Shown piece after piece: positions 16,574-25,890 of a stretch of 64,000 nucleotides of DNA (position 1 is the stretch's first letter; each line of letters begins with the position of its first letter). The stretch lies in assembly GCA_050953105.1 (NCBI GenBank), contig JBMNMA010000004.1, forward strand, positions 801,780 through 865,779, read 5' to 3'. This stretch comes from UBA1206 sp050953105. GTDB lineage: Bacteria > Bacillota > Clostridia > Oscillospirales > CAG-382. A program made the position numbers and the translations under genes. The notes beneath the pieces were generated by a model. It had not been told where the DNA came from, searched no databases, and saw only the letters and a program-made list of their open reading frames with translations.

Positions 16574-18136
16574 TTATCCCACCAACCTTTCTTTTAGCGT
16601 AATGCCGCATTTTAATTCGAATCCAATTTCCGCTCGTGAATAAACAAGAACCCTCTCCACAAAACGGGCAAACAATTCACCGTCAAAGTCCGTCATCATT
16701 GATGCCCTGGATGTAAACTGCAGCAGAGCACTGACTTCACTTAGGTTTTGGAAGTCATTATTCAAGAATCGCGTTATGGATTCTTTTTGGCGGCGCAGGC
16801 GTTCTGCCTCTTGCAACAATTCATTGTTGCTCTTATTATAAATGGCTGGCTCAAGATAGCCTTTGGTCATCAGCCCAACCAGTACATTTCGCTGTTCAGC
16901 GTTTTCTTCTAGCTTCTTGTCAAGGGCGCGGATATTTTCCAGAGTTTCATCGGAATCCATTCCGCGCAGACTAATGAGCAACGGTTTCAGAACAATTTCA
17001 TGTCCGAAAATGAGCTTGTTCATCATGGTGACAAATGCGTATTCGAAATCGGATTCCGACACATATTTCATAGAGCATTTCTTGATGTTTGCAATATGAG
17101 TGGAGCAGCACCAAGCAATTCTATGTTTGCCGCTTGTGTGGGTTCTTCTTTTAAAGGTTCCGCTGCACTGACCGCAGACAATTTTACCTGAAAAGGGATA
17201 ACGGTTTTGATATTTCGCACTTTGCTTCTCCAGCCGTTTTTCTTTACCGCGTTGTTCGATAATATCCTGTGCGGTCTCAAAATCCTCATGACTGATAATC
17301 GGCTCGTGATGATTTCGAATTAGATATTGGTCTTTTTCTCCATTGTTGTTATGGCGGTTGAAGTGCTCATCAGTATAGGTCTTTTGAAAAATGACATCAC
17401 CTGTGTACTTTTCATTACTAACCATCCCGCATATAGTCGTTGATGTCCAACGACCGCCTTTTTTGGTCGGTACCTTTCGTCTGTTCAACTCATTAGCAAT
17501 TTTGTGGGTACCCTTGCCGGACAAAATCTCGGCAAAGATGAAGCGGACAATTTTAGCTTGAGACTTATTGATAACCATTTCACCGTCTACATTGTCATAG
17601 CCGTAAGGCGGATAAGATATTTTATATGTACCATTTTGGAATCTGCGCTTAATCGACCATTTGTTGTTCTCGGAAATGGAGACCGATTCGCTTTCGGCCA
17701 GTCCAGACAGGATTGACAGCATGAGTTCGCTTTCCATTGACCCCGTGTTGATATTTTCTTTCTCGAAGTAAATGAAAACACCAAGGTCAAGCAGCTTCCT
17801 CACCAGTTCCAAGCAGTCGGTTGTGTTACGGGCAAATCTGCTGATAGACTTCGTTACAATTAGGTCTATTTTTCTGTTCTCACAGTCAGCAATCATTCGA
17901 AGCAGTTCAGGACGCTTTTCCTTTTTAGTGCCGGTGATACCCTCGTCATAGTAAAGTCCGGCAAACTCCCACTCAGGGTTTGCATTGATGTAAGACTCGT
18001 AATGCTTTATTTGAGTGTCCAGACTTTCGATCTGTTCGTCGCTGTCGGTTGACACACGGCAGTAGGCCGCAACCCGCAACTTAGTCTGTTCGGTAAAATG
18101 GGCTGTGTTTTGAGCAATTTTCGTTACCTTTTTCAA
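16574..18136 (-). CDS. Large serine recombinase, arm A proximal copy
   Basis: A 520-residue serine integrase. It has AAYCRVSTDSDEQ (nucleophile Ser near residue 29), SISRFARNTTDCLELV, recombinase domain about 185-290, zinc ribbon CGQCSGTFKRRTH...C and a coiled-coil region near 400-470. GGAGGTGAGAATTTG precedes the start. First gene of the trio and directly abutting the 143-residue gene. Similar in layout to 44790-46349 of arm B. Confidence 0.9.
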   Translation of the reverse strand: MKKVTKIAQNTAHFTEQTKLRVAAYCRVSTDSDEQIESLDTQIKHYESYINANPEWEFAGLYYDEGITGTKKEKRPELLRMIADCENRKIDLIVTKSISRFARNTTDCLELVRKLLDLGVFIYFEKENINTGSMESELMLSILSGLAESESVSISENNKWSIKRRFQNGTYKISYPPYGYDNVDGEMVINKSQAKIVRFIFAEILSGKGTHKIANELNRRKVPTKKGGRWTSTTICGMVSNEKYTGDVIFQKTYTDEHFNRHNNNGEKDQYLIRNHHEPIISHEDFETAQDIIEQRGKEKRLEKQSAKYQNRYPFSGKIVCGQCSGTFKRRTHTSGKHRIAWCCSTHIANIKKCSMKYVSESDFEYAFVTMMNKLIFGHEIVLKPLLISLRGMDSDETLENIRALDKKLEENAEQRNVLVGLMTKGYLEPAIYNKSNNELLQEAERLRRQKESITRFLNNDFQNLSEVSALLQFTSRASMMTDFDGELFARFVERVLVYSRAEIGFELKCGITLKERLVG

Positions 18137-18196
18137 ATTCTCACCTCCTTAGTCAGTGTGACATATTACCTCTGAAACGAAGTTATATCAACAATT

Positions 18197-18436
18197 TCAG
18201 GGCATAATCTCGGCTAATAGTGGCGAGAAAGTTTTCCGATTTAATTCGGTTATCTTGTTGAATTCCGACAAGGTAATTAAATCTTTCTCAAGCATAGAAG
18301 TGAGTATTTGCTGCGCTCTCACATAATCAACTTCGCGCTGCATTTGCTCATGCGGAGTAGAGTTCACTTCACCATCGATTTTCTGCCCTTCGCCAATAGG
18401 GCAACGCATTAACTCAAGTTTCTGTTCATTGAACAC
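18197..18436 (-). CDS. Small SHOCT-like helical protein
   Basis: 79 residues from a GTG start at 18436, chosen because GAGGAGGTGG lies 8 bp upstream. The C-terminal part (AQQILTSMLEKDLITLSEFNKI...NRKTFSPLLAEIMP) has the short SHOCT-type helix-turn pattern and matches the arm B protein at 44507-44728. Both sit between the amidase terminator and the recombinase trio, so a role in the integration module is plausible. Confidence 0.65.
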   Translation of the reverse strand: MFNEQKLELMRCPIGEGQKIDGEVNSTPHEQMQREVDYVRAQQILTSMLEKDLITLSEFNKITELNRKTFSPLLAEIMP

Positions 18437-18490
18437 GAGAAACCACCTCCTCGCTATACGGAGAAAAGTGGAGCGCATTTATACACCTAT

Positions 18491-18529
18491 AAATAAAAAA
18501 AGCCCGCAGAGTTTTTATGCTCCGCGGGC
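18491..18529 (-). terminator. Rho-independent terminator of the arm A late operon
   Basis: On the minus strand a GCCCGCGGAGC...CTCTGCGGGC stem (18529-18502) is followed by a T-rich run, 14 bp after the amidase stop codon. Arm B has a terminator in the same place. Confidence 0.85.
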
Positions 18530-18542
18530 ATGATAATAGTTA

Positions 18543-19263
18543 TCACGAATATTTAATGAAAGCATCCTTAAATCCTGCTGCCTTAACTTTTTTAAGCATA
18601 TTTTCGGCATTTTCTTTGACGGAGTATGCCCCGACCTGCACACGGTAGTATTTTTTCGGTTCTGTCGGTGTTTCGATTGTTACCAGCCCAGCTTTGACAT
18701 CTGCACGAAATGTGTCCATGTTCTTTCCGTGCTTCGGGAACCAGTGCATAACATCACCGTGGTTGCTGGCAATGCCCAGCTTGTGGCCCTCGCTGTGGCA
18801 GATGATATTCTTTTCCGTCAGTCCGTACTGCTTACAGAGATATACGCAAAGTTCGACCGCTTCCTTGTAGACCTTATTGAAGTAAACCGAGTCCGTCAAA
18901 TTGTCCTCACAGATCTCAAAACCAATATAACCGGTATTGTTTGCGTTTTTTGACGAACCGAGAGAACCCGAACCGCTGTGCCATCCAACCATATCCCAAG
19001 GGAGTGTCTGGTAGGTGGCAATGCTGCCGTCGGCAAGTTTTCCGATAAATGCGTGAACGCACACCTGCGTACCTTCCGGGTCTTGCTGTGTTCCAGTGGT
19101 TGTTGTATATGTTCTTGCCGAGCAGACCGTCATCCGGTCCCACATAGCGTTTAAGGTTCGGATTATTAGCACCCGTTGAATGCACCATAATACCTTTTAC
19201 AGTATGCTTCTTGCCGGACTTGTAGCATTCGTTTTCGGTCAGAATGAGCTTACGCAGATTCAT
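18543..19263 (-). pseudogene. N-acetylmuramoyl-L-alanine amidase with SPOR domain, frameshifted (arm A endolysin)
   Basis: The N-terminal frame starts at 19263 (aligned with arm B MKLFTKYM...) and reads NLRKLILTENECYKSG, GIMVHSTGANN. Near 19095 the reading must shift to the frame beginning QQDPEGTQVCVHAFIGKL. That frame carries the rest of the Amidase_2 fold (ICHSEGHKLGIASNHGDVMHWFP) and a C-terminal SPOR domain (YYRVQVGAYSVKENAENML). The intact protein would cut the peptidoglycan amide bond at lysis. Arm B has an unbroken homologue. This is a real frameshift, a sequencing error or programmed shifting; the sequence cannot tell. Confidence 0.75.
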
Positions 19264-19540
19264 TGTCATCCCGTCCTTTCACCAGTTGTTTAACGACCTG
19301 ATTGGTACCGGTTGCAGAAAGTCCGCTTGCTGCACCGATGACGATAGCAACCAGTATGTTCTGTGTTTCGATAACACCCGGAACACAGTAAAAAGAAACG
19401 ACGCCGCAAATGGCGCCGAGTAAAGCGGATATCAGCGGAATAAACCGCTTAAACCTTTCATCGCCTCCGCAGGCCGTTTTAACGATGTCAATCAAGGTGT
19501 AAACGATAGCCGCTATGGCCGGAATTGTAACGATAGTCAT
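19250..19540 (-). CDS. Phage holin-like membrane protein
   Basis: A 96-residue protein with three hydrophobic segments (IPAIAAIVYTLIDIV, FIPLISALLGAICGVVSF, ILVAIVIGAASGLSATGTNQ) and a charged C-terminal end, a typical class of clostridial phage holin. It forms membrane lesions releasing or activating the endolysin. It overlaps the amidase start. The arm B holin (43263-43682) belongs to a different holin family, showing that the arms come from different phages. Confidence 0.75.
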   Translation of the reverse strand: MTIVTIPAIAAIVYTLIDIVKTACGGDERFKRFIPLISALLGAICGVVSFYCVPGVIETQNILVAIVIGAASGLSATGTNQVVKQLVKGRDDNESA

Positions 19541-19552
19541 TTTGTTTCCTCC

Positions 19553-19823
19553 TTATTTATGCGCTTGCTCATTCAGGTGAGCTTCCAACCTGCCAATGGC
19601 ATCCGTAACAGGACCGTCGCAGCCCTGCTCCTTGAGACCCTTGAGGCAGGCAAGAACACCCATTGTGAGGATAAGCTGCTCTTCCTTAATATCCTTGATG
19701 TCCTTGTCCTGCTTCTCCTGTTTCAGAGTACCAACGGTAAATCGTAAAAATAGCACCGAAAATAACCACAAGCGAGGTTATAATCGATGCCACAGTAATA
19801 ATGGTTTCAGTTGTTACCGTCAT
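19553..19823 (-). pseudogene. Small membrane-anchored phage protein upstream of holin, frameshifted
   Basis: Starting at 19823 behind AAGGAGGCG, the frame reads MTVTTETIITVASIITSLVV, one membrane helix, to FTIYRW. Then near 19735-19745 the coherent sequence continues in another frame: LKQEKQDKDIKDIKEEQ...ACLKGLKEQGCDGPVTDAI, ending at 19553. The combined protein of about 88 residues (one helix plus a charged helix ending EQAHK) is a common small gene beside holins in clostridial siphophages. Confidence 0.65.
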
Positions 19824-19962
19824 TTTCTTTCGCCTCCTTGTCCGGGGTTTCCGATGGTTTCGGATGTTTCGGAGGCATCAACCGCTCGAGCAGTTCTTCG
19901 AGATTTACTTCCGCGTGAGCCGACAGGTCGAGATACTTCGGCTCCTTTTTCTTTTCATCCAT
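19807..19962 (-). CDS. Very small hydrophilic phage protein
   Basis: 51 residues from ATG 19962 with AAGGAGGAATATC upstream; charged and Pro-rich (MDEKKKEPKYLDLSAHAEV, LMPPKHPKPSETP). It overlaps the start of the next gene by about 17 bp, which supports translation coupling. No family recognised; small genes of this type are common between tail fibre and holin genes. Confidence 0.55.
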   Translation of the reverse strand: MDEKKKEPKYLDLSAHAEVNLEELLERLMPPKHPKPSETPDKEAKENDGNN

Positions 19963-19974
19963 TGATATTCCTCC

Positions 19975-20391
19975 TTATGAAAGCGTGAGCGAGAAGTTGC
20001 CGACACGGAACAGCGGAACATAGTTAGCCGCTACTGCGATGGGGTTGGTAAGTGTCCCGTAAAGCACCAGGTTGCCTCCGGTCTGCGCTGTATATAGACC
20101 GAAGTGGGTAACCGTTCCCCAGGACGCAGTCGCTTCCGGAAAGAAGATGATGCTGGTGTTGGATGTGGAGCCTGCGGCGGGTGCTGACATGACCTGCGTC
20201 GCGCTTGTTCCGGAAAGCCCGATGATCGCTCTCGCATATCCCGCCGCTGACGAAGGTTCCGTGAAGTTCGTTCCGTCCGCATTGGGGGCGGTGGTGCTAA
20301 GCGCAATGTAGCAGTTTGAGAGAGGCCCTGTGCTGCTCCTGCCAATGAGTCCGCTTAGCACCTGTGTGCTGCCGTAAGTAGTGAATGCCAT
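19975..20391 (-). CDS. Phage tail fibre-like structural protein
   Basis: A 138-residue Ser/Thr/Ala/Gly-rich protein without charged clusters: FTTYGSTQVLSGLIGRSSTG, CYIALSTTAPNADGTNF, AGYARAIIGLSG, FGLYTAQTGGNLVLYGTL. This pattern is common in small tail-fibre or baseplate-associated proteins of clostridial siphophages. Good ribosome binding site (AGGAGGAATTTTT). No homologue in arm B. Confidence 0.65.
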   Translation of the reverse strand: MAFTTYGSTQVLSGLIGRSSTGPLSNCYIALSTTAPNADGTNFTEPSSAAGYARAIIGLSGTSATQVMSAPAAGSTSNTSIIFFPEATASWGTVTHFGLYTAQTGGNLVLYGTLTNPIAVAANYVPLFRVGNFSLTLS

Positions 20392-20405
20392 AAAAATTCC
20401 TCCTT

Positions 20406-22740
20406 TTATGTTTCTGTAATAATTTGAGTCATGGTTCGGTTTGCCGCGTCCCAGTATAGTTTTTGGGCGTACTCCATACCTTTAAGATAAATATATAGTC
20501 CTCCGGGGGCCTCTTCATAGGTGTCGTAATAGCCGGTGGTGAAAACCTTTGTCGCTTTATGAAGAATGGTATCAACGAATAAAATACCATCGTTGGATGT
20601 ACCGAGAACGCTGCCTTCCTGTATAGAATAATCGAATCTTTTACTGAAGAGAAGAAATCCTCCGTCAGTCGGTATTTGCACGATGTAAGGCGAGTACGGG
20701 TGATCAATACTGTCGCCCAAATAGAAGGAATCGGAATTGAATCTGTATGCCATACCCGTTTCGTAGTTGAACATAACGGGATACCCCGATGCCCCGATGA
20801 TTAATACCCAGCTGTTATCAAGTTCAAAAAATCTCGGTCGGTTGAGAGAAAGCCTTGTGGTATAAGTCGTACTCGGTGTATCCGATGTTTTTGCCCAGTT
20901 GTAGATTTTTACGAGTTCATGAGTAGTATCATCAAAAATACATCCGCCATCTGATGAATAACCGCTGATTACACGATAATTTCCGAATTTGCGGTTGAAC
21001 TCATATGTCGGTTTGTTGTAGTCACCGGGGCCATACCATGAATACCAATACTGACCGAAATACCCGTTGTCATTGGACAGTTGCTTTATTGCACCCGTAG
21101 TACCATCCACAAAGTAGCAGTAGGAGACAGTATCACGGCTCACAAGGATTCCATCATCGACTCTTTCCATATAGCACATTCTTGTTGCGTTTGTGCTCTG
21201 TATCAGGCTCATCTGTCCGTCTTTGTAAAGCAGAATGCCGTTATAGTCAAGGCTGGTTTGGTATGAACCAAGAACCACAGTATCGTTCCAACGCTTCATA
21301 ACCCAGGCATAACCCTTGTCCCATACCTGAATGAAAGATTTATCCGAAGTGTTAAAAAGCCATACCCCTAACTTACTTGAAGTGCCGGATGATACAAGAA
21401 ATCCCTCCGGCACCTTACAGGCATAGTACCAAGGTCCTGAAGCATTGACCATTGTCAGCTGCCCGGTTTCGAAGTCGAAGTATTTCAATCCTGTTGTAGA
21501 ACTGTCTCCTCCGAGAATAATTCCATCCTCCGATACGGCAGCGCAGTAGCAGGTACCTGAGTTAGAGGGAGTAAACCACTGACGGGTGGTTTTGTCATAG
21601 ACCGAACACCCGTAGGAGCTGTATGTTCCGATAGCAACATCATCGCTTTCATACCAGTAGTAATAGCGTCCGCGTGTGGTTATTCGGGTAAACTCTTTAG
21701 TGGAAAAGTCATACCACCACATACCTCCGACAGTTGAACTCGAGCCGGAGTTCGGTGTCAGACATACCCCGTGGCCGTGAATAATATGTGTTGAACATTC
21801 TCTGTAGCCGATTGAATATGCATAATACGGGTAGCTGTAATATGCCCAGTAATATGCCTCGGTTGTGATTCGAGTGACGGTACCGGTGTCCCGGTCATAG
21901 CGCAAAAACCCGCCTGAGTTATTTGAGGTTGTAGCCGAAGAAATCAGTATCGTTCCGTCACCCATGTCCATTATGCAGCCTCCGCCGGTCGGGGTTCCTA
22001 TGCCGCTGCTGTTGAGCGCTCCTGTCGAACGGTAGGTGTTCATCCACCTGTATCCTTCGGTAAAGATCTGTTCAAATTCAAGCGTTTCTTTATTCAACCG
22101 GTAAATCCCCCTGAACTCTGGATAAGAACTGCTGTAGTTGTAAAACGAAAAAAGCCAGTAGTCGCCAATATCGCTGCTGGTTGCCTGCATACTTGTGGTT
22201 TTTCCGTTGCCGTCAAGGATGCACACGGTTTCTTTTGTGCCTGGATTAAATATAAGCCACCTGATTGAGCCGCCAATGAAATATTTATCGCCGATAGCTA
22301 TCGGTTTTTCATATGATCCACATCGATCGTCAATCAGTGTTAGTGTCCTTGACAAGGTTTCATAGTAATAAATCGAGTTACCGGTGAGTAAAACCGCTCC
22401 ATCTGTCACCGGGTACATATTTGTGAAGTTCCGGTCATCGAGTTTTATGGCGTCATATGAACTTTCCAGCCACAGTCCGAAATTGGTAAGGCTTGATGAT
22501 ACAAGAAACCCATTTGCAACTTGGCATGAGTAAACGGAATACAGGCTTCCGAGCGGAGCACCGGGATTTGACGAAACGGCTTTCTCTGTAATTATGAATC
22601 ATTCGCCAATTCTCGGTAGGTTCGGGTAGCCCGTAGGTATAGGTGGCCGTACCGCCGTCAACTTTCCGGAGCGTGACCGTGTCCACATTTTCGTACTCCA
22701 CGTCCTCGCCTATCTCATTTTTCAATAGTACATTAGGCAC
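20406..22740 (-). pseudogene. Large beta-propeller-like tail/receptor protein, frameshifted
   Basis: Starting at 22740 (MPNVLLKNEIGEDVEYENVD, then GLPEPTENWRMI), the coherent reading moves to another frame near 22590 (KAVSSNPGAPLGSLYS) and runs to 20406, about 775 residues in all. The long part contains many repeats of strands rich in Tyr, Trp, Gly and Asp (such as YFIGGSIRWLIFNPGTK, GGGCIMDMGDGTILISS, GGCIFDDTTHELVKIYNW), the look of a beta-propeller or repeat-built receptor-binding protein. No homologue in arm B, as expected for host-range proteins. Confidence 0.65.
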
Positions 22741-25011
22741 TATATCACCTCCAATTTATATGTCTGTTTTTGTTTTGCGGAAACGGCTTGACTGATATAA
22801 AGGTCATTTTCTGTTTTCACCGGATGCTCCCAGAGTGTGCTGTCCAAATAATCGACAGATGAGTGCGTGTTCACCCCGTGAACGAGTTCTCCTCCGGTGG
22901 CTATCGTCATCCAATATTCTGCTGTGCTGACGATGTCATTTGTTATGGCCAATCTTGAAACAGAAGCCATCGGGTCAATGAAGATATGCGTTCTGTTCTT
23001 CTCTGCAAGCTGTGCCTGATAAACTGTCAGATCGCCGCCCAGATAAACAGGATACTGCCATCCACCGCCGCCCTCAGTCGCCATTTCACCGTCTGCATAA
23101 AAGCTCATGGAAACGAAAGCCGCAAGGTCTGTGTGGAACACATATCCGAGTTCGCTTGTTACGGATGCATTCATATCGGACAAGGCACCTGCCGATGCCA
23201 ACTGATGAAGAGCATCCATGCCGCCGGAAATGTGGTGCGCCATCCGGATTTCGGAGAACATTTCTCTCAAACCATAAATCGCGGTAAGGTCGGCAACGGT
23301 AATCGGTGTGAAAGGCAGTATGATATGAGAACCTGAAGGAACGGACCATGCTGTGTGAACAATACCGTCGGTCGTGTGCCTTGCCACAGATCTTGCAACT
23401 GTCGATATTGAGCGCGGAGAGTGCAAAGTGTCTATGATATTCAGCTTGTAATTATGCGCTTCGGGTTCAAGTATCCCTGCGACACCGGCAACACCGTCGC
23501 CTCTGAAATCAAGAGAAATGCCTGTATATCTCTCCAGAATTCCGGCAATATCGCTGTGCGCGTGAGAGTTTATCTCAAGGCTTATTTCTATGAGATGTTC
23601 AATAGCCGGCGCGAAATCAGCAACCATTTCCGATGTTATCGGAACCATGATATCCGTAGCTTGTTCAAACGGGAGCGGCTCGATGTTTTCAAGCATTGCA
23701 TCACCCGATGCCGCTAAAGTCAGATATGCCTGCAGCAGCGTGGAGATATGGTCGAGTTCGATTCTCGCAAACATGGCGGGTGAATTTATAACGGCTTCTA
23801 TTAAGAAATCCTTTATGAACTGCGCGGAACCGACCGTTGCTGAAATTATGGGAGAGTTTATGATGCTCTCCGCAGTGACTCCGAGCGGCGAAGTGGTTTC
23901 AATGTTCGGAAATGAATCTGTAAAAATATGCGTCCCGGCGGTAAACAGCGTCGGCTGACGGGTAATAATCGACGGTGCTGCTTTCAGCTTCAATCCCGTA
24001 AGAGATATAAATTCTCTGACCATCTCTGCTGCGAGTGTGTTCCGCAAATCAAGATTTACCCGTGTGTGGCACCAGCCGGGATTGATCATCGGAAGAGATA
24101 CTCCGCTGCCCGTTACTGTATGAACGGAATGAGCGGAGCCGCCGATAGGTCCGGAAGCGATACTGTTGACCTCGCCGGAAGGCTGACGATGTTCCGCTTG
24201 CCTCTGCGGTGAAGCCGAGGCTTTGAACTGTTCTTAAAAACGACTGTGCTGAAAGTCCTGCCGAAATAAGAGCAGATATTGAGATTGGCGGCAACCGTAC
24301 AAGCCTGCGGTTTCCTGCGTCAAGTGACATATACAGATATCCCGCAAACCGTGAGGACATATCATCGGTTTCCAAGGCTGCGTGAAAAGCCGGTGAGGGC
24401 ACAAGAATATGCAGAGTCCAGCCGGGTATGTTCGTTGACTCAAGGGTTGGTGTTGGAATGAGAATGCCCGACTCTGTAACCTGAGCCTGTGCCGCCACAC
24501 CCGCAAACAGTTCTGTTTCCGGGAGAAGACAGGCAATCAAGCTTTTATCTAAATCACTGGTTGGCGTTGTTCCGTTTATAATCCCGATGACTAAATTCAG
24601 CCGTTCGGCAAGTTCGAGAAAATACCTGCCATACACAACATCGGCATTGTTTTCTCCGACCGAGCCTATACCGATGAAATTATCCCGTCCGACATATCCC
24701 GGAAGGCTCGGATTCATTGCCCACGACCATGAGTTGTACCTTGTGTTGTATCGGAGCGCGTTGAATCTTGCCGCAGTCAGATCCTCGTAGGCGTAATTCA
24801 TACGGGTATTTGAAAGGCTGGCATAAGTGTCAACCCAGGAAAGATTCAAAGCGGCGAGTACCTGGTTGACTTTATTTACAAGGTCATTCCAGACATTCCG
24901 GTGAAAGCTTGATGTGTTACCGTTTGAAGTAAGCGCGGTATATGCCGCCTGTGTCTGGGCCGCTGTTGCAGTACCGTTGGAGGAGGTCCAGCTCCATGGT
25001 GTTATGGCCAT
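22740..25011 (-). pseudogene. Large phage tail protein, frameshifted
   Basis: The first frame (25011 leftward) encodes MAITPWSWTSSNGTATAAQT and continues to about 24190; the coherent sequence then continues in a second frame (IASGPIGGSAHSVHTVTGSG, then MINPGWCHTRVNLDLRNTLA) to 22740, for a protein of roughly 750 residues. The N-terminal 160 residues (WVDTYASLSNTRMNYAYEDL) are of a kind seen in baseplate or fibre attachment proteins; the remainder is made of diverged repeats (MFARIELDHISTLLQAYLTL, FAPAIEHLIEISLEINSHAH). No function beyond tail structure is claimed. Confidence 0.6.
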
Positions 25012-25050
25012 TTTACATTACCTCCTCAAAACGTTATAGGCATAAGGAAA

Positions 25051-25073
25051 GAGCAGCCCGAAGGTTGCTCCCA
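25051..25073 (-). terminator. Hairpin terminator after the XRE regulator
   Basis: Minus-strand GAGCAACC-TTCG-GGCTGCTC with a stable TTCG tetraloop, followed by TTTCC, lies about 70 bp past the stop of the XRE gene. It would close the single-gene transcript and may partly block read-through of tail mRNA. Confidence 0.55.
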
Positions 25074-25142
25074 AATATTAATTATGATTCTCTTTAACAA
25101 AATAGTATTTCAAGTGCGAACTGCACACAAAAACGAGAAGTT

Positions 25143-25652
25143 TTATACTTTCTCCCGCGTCAAGTAAATTCCAATGATTGCCCCTATAAGGATAATCGGT
25201 GCAAATCTGACAAACAGCCATTCAAATGCGTGAAAAGCAACTCCAACAACGGCGGTTTCTGGATCATTAAAATTCCAACCCAAGTAAGGACTGTTTAATA
25301 CGATTAAGATCGCAGAAATTGTTACTATGACCGCACTCAACGAGATAAACAGCCAATGGAGTATTTTTCTTCTCGCGGTCTTCCTTTGTGCAAGTTGTAA
25401 GTTTATAATCTCTAGTTTTTCGGAAATCGCCTTTAAGTCATCAACCTTAGACTCTATAACAGTTTCTCCGAGCAAAGTGCTTACGGGTGTTTCAAGCACT
25501 TCTGATATAGAAATTAACATTTCAGAATCAGGAACTGACAATCCTTGCTCCCATTTAGAGATTGTTTGTCTCACCACATTCAACTTGATAGCGAGTTCTT
25601 CTTGCGAAAGCCCTTTTGATTTTCTGATTGCTTTAATGTTTTCTTTTAACAT
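25143..25652 (-). CDS. XRE-family regulator with two membrane helices, inserted in the tail operon
   Basis: 169 residues. An N-terminal helix-turn-helix of the Cro/C1 type (LKENIKAIRKSKGLSQEELA, then LNVVRQTISKWEQG) occupies residues 1-60; a helical linker follows; two membrane helices lie at about 100-120 and 145-165. Membrane-tethered XRE regulators are known in Firmicutes as stress or toxin controllers. It has its own promoter and terminator and interrupts the arm A tail genes in the same orientation, so it behaves as a moron gene (autonomous cargo expressed from the prophage). Target genes unknown. Confidence 0.75.
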   Translation of the reverse strand: MLKENIKAIRKSKGLSQEELAIKLNVVRQTISKWEQGLSVPDSEMLISISEVLETPVSTLLGETVIESKVDDLKAISEKLEIINLQLAQRKTARRKILHWLFISLSAVIVTISAILIVLNSPYLGWNFNDPETAVVGVAFHAFEWLFVRFAPIILIGAIIGIYLTREKV

Positions 25653-25687
25653 TAGGGATAACCTCTTTTCTTTCAGTTGTTACCACT

Positions 25688-25721
25688 ATTATATAAGGAG
25701 CTGCCCGTTGCTACAAGCAAC
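25688..25721 (-). promoter_or_regulatory. XRE gene promoter with palindromic operator
   Basis: Minus strand: TTGTAG (25716-25711), 17-bp spacer, TATAAT (25693-25688). A perfect 5-bp-arm palindrome GTTGC-TTGTA-GCAAC (25721-25707) covers the -35, a natural autoregulation site for the XRE protein. A second, extended -10 promoter lies further upstream (TTGTAT 25885-25880, 18 bp, TATAAT 25861-25856), so transcription may begin at two places. Confidence 0.6.
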
Positions 25722-25890
25722 GCATATTAACATTCAAGATTTATAGTTCTGATAGTCTGTTTGGTCTATGAGTGAGAAAAAAACTAACACTCTTAAATTG
25801 TTCTATATCGCTTCTATTGATTAAGCTAAAAGACAAATTTCGATTTCTTGAGTGCATTATACCATATAAACATAACTTTATACAAACATT

